Shown in pieces: positions 22,787 to 28,011 of a DNA stretch of 28,011 bases. Positions within the stretch are counted from its first letter, which is position 1, and every line of letters starts with the position of its first letter. The position numbers and the translations under genes are program-made. The DNA lies in NCBI GenBank assembly GCA_964373665.1, contig CAYJVM010000012.1, positions 1-28,011 on the forward strand. Reading direction: 5' to 3'. Source of the DNA: JACOWB01 sp964373665. GTDB lineage: Archaea > Aenigmatarchaeota > Aenigmatarchaeia > CG10238-14 > SCSR01. The notes under the pieces were generated by a model. It made no database searches and was not told the DNA's origin. It saw only the letters and a list, made by a program, of their open reading frames with translations.

Positions 22787-22962
22787 AACTCGCATATCTC
22801 GGCTTTCTTTTTCTTTCCCTTGTGCTTCTTGTAATGCTCTACGCATTTCTCGCAGCAGAAGAGCCTCTTGTGCAGATGCACCTTTTTTGCGGGGTGCAGT
22901 ATCTTGCCGCACTCGTAACATTTTTCCAGCTTGGTCTCTTTCCAGCCTAGAACTTTAGCCAT
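22780..22962 (-). CDS. 60-residue TRASH-type mini-protein with C-terminal CxxC
   Basis: CYEC (C15, C18), RLFCCEKC (C36, C37, C40) and a C-terminal CELC (C57, C60), with a very basic stretch between. The first two blocks form a TRASH-like treble clef; the extra CELC is unusual. First gene of the CcdA operon. TATTTATAC on the minus strand about 27 bases upstream indicates a leaderless start at ATG 22962. A cytosolic metal or thiol carrier role is inference. Confidence 0.75.
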   Translation of the reverse strand: MAKVLGWKETKLEKCYECGKILHPAKKVHLHKRLFCCEKCVEHYKKHKGKKKKAEICELC

Positions 22963-23002
22963 TATAAATAATTTGTGGGTTATTGTATAAATAAGTGATC
23001 TC
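22963..23002. promoter_or_regulatory. divergent promoter with two TATAAATA boxes
   Basis: TATAAATA occurs at 22964-22971 and 22986-22993. The second, read on the minus strand, fits the TRASH gene start. Either could serve the DUF59 gene, giving a start at GTG 23003 (first box) or ATG 23024 (second box). Confidence 0.45.
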
Positions 23003-23290
23003 GTGATTACGAAAAAGATTATAATGAAAGAGCTGGAGAAGGTAATAGATCCAGAGCTGAATGTCTCGATAACGGAACTGGAGCTTGTGGACAAGATAGA
23101 GATTAAGGACGGCGATATTTCGATAGATTTCCATTTGACCGCGCCATATTGCCCGCCTATGCTTGCATTAAAGATGGCATTTGACATGAAGGAGGTTGTT
23201 TCTCATATTCCGGGTGTAAAGTCGGTGAAGCTGAGTATGAGAGGACACTATCTTTCTGAGCAGTTGAACAAGGAAGTCAACAAGCCTTAA
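23003..23290 (+). CDS. MIP18/DUF59-family protein (Fe-S assembly factor-like)
   Basis: 95 residues: ELEKVIDPELNVSITELELV and HLTAPYCPPMLALKMAFDM are the DUF59 signatures (DPE motif and the T-x-x-x-C-P region, here TAPYCPP with one Cys). Proteins of this family (PaaD, SufT, MIP18) help deliver Fe-S clusters. GTG 23003 is the longest start; ATG 23024 (MKELEKV) begins right at the domain. Its link to the neighbouring thiol operon is only positional. Confidence 0.8.
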   Translation: MITKKIIMKELEKVIDPELNVSITELELVDKIEIKDGDISIDFHLTAPYCPPMLALKMAFDMKEVVSHIPGVKSVKLSMRGHYLSEQLNKEVNKP

Positions 23291-23315
23291 ATATTTTACG
23301 CGAAATATTCTGATT

Positions 23316-23528
23316 ATGCCAACTACATATGTTCATTTGAGAAGGGAAAGATCAAAAGGATCTGACATGTACTTTATCAAGTCCGACACGGAAAAAACGG
23401 AGAGTGGACCGTACAGCAAAGCCAAAATGCTGAAAAGACTTAGGCGGTATAATGGTCACATGCCATATTTTGATACTTATTTGGAACAAGGACTGCAGAA
23501 TGACGTTAGAAAGGCATTGAGTTTGTAA
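23316..23528 (+). CDS. 70-residue basic hypothetical protein
   Basis: Reads as a compact, charged, soluble protein (LRRERSKGSDMYFIKSDTEK, then YSKAKMLKRLRRYNGHMPYF), no cysteine, no TM helix. CTTAAATATTTT about 24-32 bases upstream of the ATG supports a leaderless transcript. The family is not recognised. Confidence 0.5.
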   Translation: MPTTYVHLRRERSKGSDMYFIKSDTEKTESGPYSKAKMLKRLRRYNGHMPYFDTYLEQGLQNDVRKALSL

Positions 23529-23555
23529 TTTAACCTTTATCGGAGAATAACATAT

Positions 23556-24134
23556 ATGCCCGGCCTCAAGCAGATAGCAGTCGCGGCTGCAGTGGCAATC
23601 CTTTTCGCCGTATTCGTAGCGCTATTGGTGGATCTCATATACCCGGAGCCCAGATATGACGCTTTTTGTGCTGCTGATGTTTACGGCAAATACCCGCGCC
23701 CATACATCGAGCCTCCGGGCAGATGCGACTATGACTACCAGAACAATTCAGCCTATAATCAATGCCTGATGGACGGCGCGACGCCTGTATTCGACTACAA
23801 TCAAACGGGCTGCCCTGTGTACGAAAGCTGCAACTTCTGCAACAAGGAGTTTGACGAGGCGCAAAAGTCCTACAGCCGGAACATTTTCATAATCGTCGGC
23901 ATCATAGGCATAATCGCCATTTTCGCCGGGACTTTGTGGAGAATTGAATTCCTCGGGACAGGCCTAATGTTCGGCGGTATATTCCTCCTGTTCTACGGCA
24001 CGGTCAGATACTTTGGGGATGCCGACAAGACCTTGAGGGTTTTGATTGTATTCGCAGAACTGCTTATCGTGATATGGATAGGTTACAAAAAGCTGTATAA
24101 GAAAGAAGAAAGGAAAAAACAAAAGAAAAGGTAA
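23556..24134 (+). CDS. multi-TM protein with six-Cys extracytoplasmic loop
   Basis: 192 residues. TM helix 1 (about 7-29), an outside loop with C38, C57, C70, C86, C92 and C95 (the last three in GCPVYESCNFC), then helices at about 110-127, 133-151 and 161-177, and a Lys-rich cytosolic tail (KKEERKKQKKR). Six cysteines in an exported loop imply three disulfides, a plausible client of the thiol machinery nearby. Family not recognised beyond general resemblance to archaeal membrane proteins with this layout. Confidence 0.68.
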   Translation: MPGLKQIAVAAAVAILFAVFVALLVDLIYPEPRYDAFCAADVYGKYPRPYIEPPGRCDYDYQNNSAYNQCLMDGATPVFDYNQTGCPVYESCNFCNKEFDEAQKSYSRNIFIIVGIIGIIAIFAGTLWRIEFLGTGLMFGGIFLLFYGTVRYFGDADKTLRVLIVFAELLIVIWIGYKKLYKKEERKKQKKR

Positions 24135-24136
24135 CC

Positions 24137-24505
24137 CTAATCCTTTGCTAGCTGGTATACTCCCTTTAGTGCCACGATTACCGCGGCAGGTGCGACAAAC
24201 ACCACCAAGTTGTCAAAGACATTCAGCAAGTATGTTCCAACTGCCGGCAAGGCTCCAAAGCCCCCAGCAGCTCCTGCTGAAGCTGCAACTAAGAGTGCTA
24301 TCGCAGCTATTAGGAAAGTGGATGTTTCCTTGGATGTGACATTAACTAGAGCGACTATGATACCTAGAACGACTAGGATTAAAGTCACTGTAGCCTGCCA
24401 TCCAGGCTGCGGAAACAGTCCAAGAACTATTGCTAGCAATACTCCCACAAGGAACGACCATTCGCCCACTCTTGGGACGCCGGCCTTTCCTTTAGCTTGT
24501 GCCAT
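24137..24505 (-). CDS. small polytopic membrane protein, function unknown
   Basis: 122 residues, no cysteine. Hydrophobic helices at about 17-30, 37-55, 62-81 and 97-117, with a glycine/alanine-rich turn (SAGAAGGFGALPAVG). It converges on the six-Cys gene with two bases between stops. I recognise no conserved function. Confidence 0.65.
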   Translation of the reverse strand: MAQAKGKAGVPRVGEWSFLVGVLLAIVLGLFPQPGWQATVTLILVVLGIIVALVNVTSKETSTFLIAAIALLVAASAGAAGGFGALPAVGTYLLNVFDNLVVFVAPAAVIVALKGVYQLAKD

Positions 24506-24569
24506 AAAAGTATTTAAAAAAACCGCCTATTAAAGGTTACGGTAGGGAAAATGTGCAGAGGAAAGCTTT

Positions 24570-24851
24570 TTATTTAAGGACAACGAATTCCTCGAACTCT
24601 TTTTGGGGTTCCTGATCCACTATATCCACCTTTTCGACCATTGCGAGCATGGGCCCGGTTTTGCACCTTTCTATTAGCTCGTTCACGGCCTGGTCAGCGC
24701 CCTCAAAGATTGCCTCGACCGAACCGTCGAAGTTGTTCTTCACCCAGCCTGTGACGCCAAGCTTCCTGGCACTCCCCCGGACAAAATTTCTATAGCCTAC
24801 ATGCTGTACTATGCCGTAAATCCTGGCGGATACCTTCCTCATGGTCATCAT
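24570..24851 (-). CDS. acyP: acylphosphatase
   Basis: 93 residues, the normal size. Catalytic loop GIVQHVGYRNFV provides the phosphate-binding Arg, and TGWVKNNFDGSVEAIFEG supplies the catalytic Asn. It hydrolyses carboxyl-phosphate bonds. Three near ATGs exist (24851, 24848, 24842); a TATA candidate about 26 bases before 24851 (AACTTAATTAC, minus strand) favours the first. The promoter overlaps that of the divergent isomerase gene. Confidence 0.92.
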   Translation of the reverse strand: MMTMRKVSARIYGIVQHVGYRNFVRGSARKLGVTGWVKNNFDGSVEAIFEGADQAVNELIERCKTGPMLAMVEKVDIVDQEPQKEFEEFVVLK

Positions 24852-24884
24852 TAATTTAAAAGGATGCGCTTGTAATTAAGTTTG

Positions 24885-25832
24885 ATGCTCGCAGACATAA
24901 GGAATTCTGTCAAGTATATGAAGGAAGTTTTGGGCGCCGGGGTAAAATTGCCTGCAGGCTATAGGCAAGTCGACTACGTTGTTATATGCGGTATGGGTGG
25001 CTCGGCTATTGCTGGTGATGTCGTAAAAGACTCTTTCAGGGACACTCTGCAGCTGCCGATTGAAGTTTCGAGGAGTCACAAGCTGCCTGGCTATGCCGGA
25101 AGCAGGACTTTGGTTGTTTGCACAAGCTATTCTGGCAACACATGGGAAACTTTGGCGCAGCTGGAGCAGGCTTTGAGGAAAAAGTGCAAGGTTGTATGCA
25201 TTGCTTCTGGCGGAAAGATGAAAGATATTGCAGAGAAGAAGGGGCTTCCGCTTGTCAAACTCAAGGAAGGCATGATGCCAAGGGTCGCTTTCCCATACAT
25301 TCTTGCAGCGTCATTGGCTGTTTTCCAGTCGTTGAAGCTTGTGGAAATTCCGGAATTCAAAGCATTGTCGAAGAACCTTGGCAAGATAGAGAACGAAGCT
25401 AGGAGTCTGGCAAGCAATATCAACGGGACGATGCCTATTATTTTTTCGCACTATCCATCGCCGGCATTCAGATTCAAGACCCAATTGAACGAGAATTCGA
25501 AATGGATGGCCAAGGCTGAACTAGTCCCGGAGATACATCACAACGACGTCGAGTCCTGGAGGCAGATGGATAAAAAGTTTTCGGTTATCTTCCTCAGGGA
25601 GGCTGATGAAGACAAGGACGTCAGGAACAGCTTTGACGTTGAGAAGAAGCTGCTAACTGGAAAGACGAACGTTTACGAGGTGTTCGGCGAGGGCGCCAGC
25701 AGGCTGGAGAGGCTGATGCACATGATAGTTTACGCCGACTTTGTTTCTTATTATCTTGCAGAGAAGAACAAGACCGACCCGTACGGCATCAACGTGATAA
25801 GCCAGATCAAAGAGTATTTGGCGACGCATTAA
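24885..25832 (+). CDS. bifunctional phosphoglucose/phosphomannose isomerase (SIS domain)
   Basis: 315 residues, typical for the archaeal PGI/PMI family. The first SIS domain has VVICGMGGSAIAGDV and VVCTSYSGNTWET; the catalytic region includes PEIHHNDVESW with the conserved His. It interconverts fructose 6-phosphate with glucose 6-phosphate and mannose 6-phosphate. The ATG at 24885 is preferred over TTG 24882, and ATTTAAAAGG about 26 bases upstream is the likely TATA box. The last 78 bases recur as a diverged copy at 27214-27291. Confidence 0.92.
   Translation: MLADIRNSVKYMKEVLGAGVKLPAGYRQVDYVVICGMGGSAIAGDVVKDSFRDTLQLPIEVSRSHKLPGYAGSRTLVVCTSYSGNTWETLAQLEQALRKKCKVVCIASGGKMKDIAEKKGLPLVKLKEGMMPRVAFPYILAASLAVFQSLKLVEIPEFKALSKNLGKIENEARSLASNINGTMPIIFSHYPSPAFRFKTQLNENSKWMAKAELVPEIHHNDVESWRQMDKKFSVIFLREADEDKDVRNSFDVEKKLLTGKTNVYEVFGEGASRLERLMHMIVYADFVSYYLAEKNKTDPYGINVISQIKEYLATH
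25755..25832 (+). repeat. 3' end of isomerase gene, original copy of a 78-bp direct repeat
   Basis: Starts CTTGCAGAGAAGAACAAG and runs through the TAA stop. The partner copy at 27214-27291 has the same length without gaps and about ten substitutions by eye. Confidence 0.8.
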
Positions 25833-25874
25833 TAGAATTTTGTAGAGTGATCTTATTTCTGGGCTGAGTCGAAC

Positions 25875-25970
25875 TTATTTTTTAGGCTTGTAACTGTACT
25901 TTCCACCGCCAGACAATTGCGGCAGTTCGATTGAATACTTTTTAAAGTCTGCCTGCGTGACTTTCTTCAT
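25875..25970 (-). CDS. 31-codon ORF, possible remnant of a truncated gene
   Basis: Starts MKKVTQADFKKYSIELPQLS and ends KYSYKPKK. The frame is also open upstream (PNPFWIFF) back to the HEPN stop codon at 25995-25997, with which it is in phase. This looks like the C-terminus of a longer protein whose front was replaced when the HEPN gene arrived. It could instead be noncoding. Confidence 0.35.
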   Translation of the reverse strand: MKKVTQADFKKYSIELPQLSGGGKYSYKPKK

Positions 25971-25994
25971 GAAGAATATCCAGAACGGATTCGG

Positions 25995-26567
25995 TTATAA
26001 CGTAGACTTGTGCAATTCACTTATCTTTTTACCTATAATTTTTAACATCTCTTCATCCAACTCGTTTATAACTAACTTTATCTTGCTCACAAATTCCCTC
26101 GCGTTATTCAAAATAATATCCTTCTCTTTATAGTTTATAGAAATCCCATATTGAACAGTTTCTCTTGCCCTTTTGGCCTTCCAAATATAGTCAATATACT
26201 TTTCTTCTATAGTCACAGCTTCTATCGTGTCTTTCCTTTCCTTAACTTGGTCGAATTTCCCTAGAAACTCCCTGCTTATATGTTCACCGAAAAAATATTC
26301 TAAAATTGCAACAGTCGTTGCATGATCCTTGCTTTCCAATCCTATCTTTGCAAGAAGACCTGATGCTGAATGGTACATGGCATAATAAGCTGCGATGACT
26401 GTCCAATCATCGTACCCCAGTTTATTCAAATCTGTCATCACGATAAGATTGTGGTCCGCTTTATTGAGATGGCTGCGATTGAGATTATCGTTTCTCCTTG
26501 TTATTCTCAAACCTCTTTGGTCTTTTGCCCTCTTCAAAGCGTTAAAAATTATGTTTCTGGACTTCAT
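25995..26567 (-). CDS. HEPN-domain protein (putative toxin of an MNT-HEPN pair)
   Basis: 190 residues. The HEPN helix pair is visible in DDWTVIAAYYAMYHSASGLL and in RARETVQYGISINYKEKDII. It resembles the PF05168-type HEPN rather than HepT, whose RX4HXY motif is not evident, so ribonuclease activity is uncertain. ATG 26567 overlaps the nucleotidyltransferase stop by four bases (ATGA). HEPN and MNT partners usually form a toxin-antitoxin module, with the transferase modifying or binding the HEPN protein. Confidence 0.83.
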   Translation of the reverse strand: MKSRNIIFNALKRAKDQRGLRITRRNDNLNRSHLNKADHNLIVMTDLNKLGYDDWTVIAAYYAMYHSASGLLAKIGLESKDHATTVAILEYFFGEHISREFLGKFDQVKERKDTIEAVTIEEKYIDYIWKAKRARETVQYGISINYKEKDIILNNAREFVSKIKLVINELDEEMLKIIGKKISELHKSTL

Positions 26568-27151
26568 TTTCCAACCGCCATCTTTACAAAACTCTCTGCC
26601 CCATACAAAACAAAGTGGTCTTTTATTATCTCTTTGATTATCGCCTTGTCCTTTTGCTTTCTAAACTCTTCAGGAGTGATCAAAACTGTGCTTATCTCCT
26701 TTCCATATTTCGCATGGATTTCTTTTGCTATCTTGTCTATGTTGAATTTTCTTGCGGCCACAATCAGAATGTCTATGTCACTTTCCTTATTTGCAGTCCC
26801 TTTAGCATAAGAACCGAATAGAATAATTGCGATTGTTTTTTCATTGTCCGCCCCTTTCACAAAATCATCGAAAATTAGTTTTAGCTCTTTGTTTTTTCTG
26901 TAAAACTCATCCCTGCTCTCGATCTCGCTTAGCTGTATTAATGCCATTGTTTTTTCATTTTCCAAATTCAGCGAACAAAGATGCGATTTACCCGCCTTGG
27001 TTTGTATGACTATTCCTTCTTTGGTCAGTTTGCCCACTGTTCTATGCACGAATGAATAGTATTCTCCGAGAGACTTGGCTATTTCATTAATCGTAAAGAT
27101 CTTCTCCATGTTTTTGGACAGTAAATCGACTATTTTCAAACGCAGGTCCAT
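26564..27151 (-). CDS. MNT-type nucleotidyltransferase with N-terminal winged helix (putative antitoxin)
   Basis: 195 residues from ATG 27151; longer in-frame starts (to 27205) would place the palindromic operator at 27176-27190 inside the gene. The N-terminal winged helix (IFTINEIAKSLGEYYSFVHRT, VGKLTKEGIVIQTKAG) is followed by the minimal nucleotidyltransferase motif ILFGSYAKGTANKESDIDIL, fitting GSx10DxD. The fusion of an HTH with MNT suggests that it also represses its own promoter. Four-base overlap with the HEPN gene. Confidence 0.83.
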   Translation of the reverse strand: MDLRLKIVDLLSKNMEKIFTINEIAKSLGEYYSFVHRTVGKLTKEGIVIQTKAGKSHLCSLNLENEKTMALIQLSEIESRDEFYRKNKELKLIFDDFVKGADNEKTIAIILFGSYAKGTANKESDIDILIVAARKFNIDKIAKEIHAKYGKEISTVLITPEEFRKQKDKAIIKEIIKDHFVLYGAESFVKMAVGK

Positions 27152-27175
27152 AATATCACTTTTTATGATAATATT

Positions 27176-27190
27176 ATCACTAGTAGTGAT
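27176..27190. promoter_or_regulatory. 15-bp palindrome ATCACTA-G-TAGTGAT, probable operator of the MNT-HEPN operon
   Basis: Perfect seven-base arms, 24 bases upstream of ATG 27151. Further TATCACT elements lie at 27155 and, beyond the pgi fragment, at 27300-27316 (ATCACT...AGTGA). Confidence 0.55.
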
Positions 27191-27213
27191 ATATAAAGCT
27201 TCCAAGCCGATGC

Positions 27214-27291
27214 CTTGCGGAGAAGAACAATACCGATTCGTACAGCATCAACGTGATAAGCCATATCAAGGAATATCTGGCGACGCATTGA
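27214..27291 (+). repeat. diverged second copy of the isomerase gene 3' end
   Basis: Translates as LAEKNNTDSYSINVISHIKE then YLATH and TGA, against LAEKNKTDPYGINVISQIKE, YLATH and TAA in the gene. Only the last 25 codons and the stop are present. The stop differs but the end is exact. Confidence 0.8.
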
Positions 27292-27509
27292 ACTTGTTAT
27301 CACTTATATGTAGTGAAGAATAGAAAAGCTTAAATATATACGTTGTTAATGCATTGTTAATTTAATTGTTGGAAATTATAAAAATCAAAATTTGTTAAGT
27401 TTCTGTTGGTGATTTTTATAGATCGTATACAATAGAGAAATGTTCACAATGTCTCTTATTTTTAACATAAGCAAGTATTGGCAAGCGGCATAGTAGTTAT
27501 TACTAGGAA
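27292..27509. other. 218-bp AT-rich intergenic stretch
   Basis: No gene visible. It holds an inverted repeat ATCACTTATATGTAGTGA (about 27300-27316, imperfect) and a TATA-like CTTAAATATATACG near 27331. Confidence 0.45.
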
Positions 27510-28011
27510 ATGGTTAAATTAGAAAGCTATTTAAAGTCCAACTCAATATATTTAAAAATGCCTAGAAAAATACCGGACGAGACAAGGGAATTAATGGGAG
27601 AATTATATGATGGCGGTTTGTCTGTTCGAGAAATATCTAGAAGAACAGGTACCGCTTATTCAACTACTTATGGTTATACAAGAGTAAGACAAAGGGTTAA
27701 TCCAGAAACAGGACAGCCGTTCAAGTCATTAAGTGAATTGCAAGACTATCAAGTAAGACAAAGGGTTAATCCAGAAACAGGACAGCCGTTCAAGNNNNNN
27801 NNNNNNNNNNNNNNNNNNNNNNNNNNNNNNNNNNNNNNNNNNNNNNNNNNNNNNNNNNNNNNNNNNNNNNNNNNNNNNNNNNNNNNNNNNNNNNTCATTA
27901 ACAGAATTGAGAGACTATCGAGCAAGACAAAGGGTTAATCCAGAAACAGGACAGCTGTTCAAGTCATTAACAGAATTGAGAGACTATCGAGCAAGACAAA
28001 GGGTTAATCCA
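27510..28011 (+). CDS. HTH protein with 23-residue tandem repeats, partial and interrupted by an assembly gap
   Basis: The N-terminal region (MPRKIPDETRELMGELYDGG, LSVREISRRTGTAYSTTYGY) is a homeodomain-like HTH of the kind found in recombinases and transcription factors. It is followed by 23-residue units of the type RQRVNPETGQPFKSLTELRD plus YQV or YRA. ATG 27510 is the longest start; ATG 27558 (MPRKIP) follows a TATATTTAAAA string and is equally likely. The run of N at 27795-27894 breaks the array and the phase across it is unknown. After the gap the repeat frame is open to the window end, so the gene continues beyond 28011. Confidence 0.65.
27684..28011 (+). repeat. 69-bp in-frame tandem repeat array
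   Basis: Units begin (G)(T/C)AAGACAAAGGGTTAATC at 27684, 27753, 27922 and 27991. Neighbouring units are 69 bases apart on each side of the gap, while 27753 to 27922 is 169, not a multiple of 69. The units are almost identical in sequence, indicating recent expansion or gene conversion. Confidence 0.85.
27795..27894. other. 100-base N scaffold gap
   Basis: Exactly 100 N, the conventional placeholder for a gap of unknown length, inside the tandem repeat array. The true number of repeats cannot be known from this sequence. Confidence 0.95.

Noticed and set aside
22787..22921. Longer start of paralogue 4
   Set aside because: The extra part is an antisense-like reading frame within the TRASH gene and lacks a membrane signal; the TRASH frame with its Cys motifs is clearly the coding one.
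22963..23187. Minus-strand extension of the TRASH mini-protein
   Set aside because: It runs antisense through the DUF59 gene; the TATA box at 22985-22993 places the start at ATG 22962.
25755..27291. Full integrative element with integrase
   Set aside because: No tyrosine or serine recombinase is encoded between the repeats; only the tail duplication and the MNT-HEPN pair are supported.
27684..28011. CRISPR-like array
   Set aside because: Units are 69 bases with no repeat/spacer alternation, and they are in frame with an HTH protein, so this is a coding tandem repeat.
1..28011. tRNA or rRNA genes
   Set aside because: No cloverleaf-like T-arm (GTTCRANYC) with matching acceptor ends and no rRNA-like conserved stretches were found by eye; a covariance-model scan was not possible.

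Overview
The window looks archaeal. Many starts lie about 22-28 bases downstream of an A/T-rich TATA-like box with little or no leader (for example 1312, 3228, 15424, 17141, 22962), while internal operon genes use GGTGAT- or GGAGG-type ribosome binding sites. An Lhr-type helicase fragment with a zinc ribbon and a SIS-domain phosphoglucose/phosphomannose isomerase also fit archaea. The many small Cys/His-rich membrane proteins suggest a DPANN-type or related uncultivated lineage; that placement is inference. A 100-base run of N marks a scaffold gap, so this is probably a metagenome assembly.

Layout. (1) 1-1.4 kb: an AT-rich stretch with a small HTH-like protein, two palindromes and a methyltransferase. 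(2) 1.4-4.3 kb: a more GC-rich housekeeping stretch with the C-terminal half of an Lhr helicase (helicase core missing), a small anchored protein, a dTMP-kinase-like enzyme and a Nudix hydrolase. (3) 4.4-19.6 kb: a metal and thiol-redox envelope island. It holds a zinc-finger/His-rich membrane protein, a BlaI-like repressor with an M56-like membrane peptidase, and a divergent six-gene operon (Cys-rich membrane protein, small protein ending in MVGGC, triple thioredoxin-fold protein, NTF2-like protein, CxxC membrane protein, His-rich protein). A minus-strand MacB-like ABC operon follows, led by a 36-residue Cys-rich protein and divergent from an HxlR regulator. Then come a second zinc-finger/His-rich protein, a TRASH mini-protein, ArsR-CcdA, and PadR-TRASH divergent from a small membrane protein, a YHS mini-protein and a CopA-type copper ATPase. 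(4) 19.6-23 kb: thioredoxin reductase, a frameshifted universal stress protein, and a second CcdA operon (TRASH mini-protein, His-rich protein, CcdA). (5) 23-25.8 kb: ordinary genes (DUF59/MIP18-like, membrane proteins, acylphosphatase, PGI/PMI). (6) 25.8-28 kb: an MNT-HEPN toxin-antitoxin-type pair bracketed by two copies of the isomerase gene's 3' end, then an HTH protein with 69-bp tandem repeats running off the window.

A coherent reading of the island is as follows. Cytosolic electrons from thioredoxin reductase pass through two CcdA-type transporters to exported thioredoxin-fold proteins and Cys-containing partners. CopA and the TRASH/YHS/Cys-rich mini-proteins handle soft metals such as copper. 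Four regulators of different families (BlaI, HxlR, ArsR, PadR-TRASH) control the sub-operons. The unifying novelty is a membrane-anchored exported domain with paired HxH motifs and a conserved Cys pair in most copies. It is present in four intact copies plus one dead zinc-finger start, and each intact copy sits beside a redox or metal gene.

Three lesions (13819, 20720-20722, 16600-16660) are single-base frameshifts or remnants; assembly error has not been excluded for any of them.
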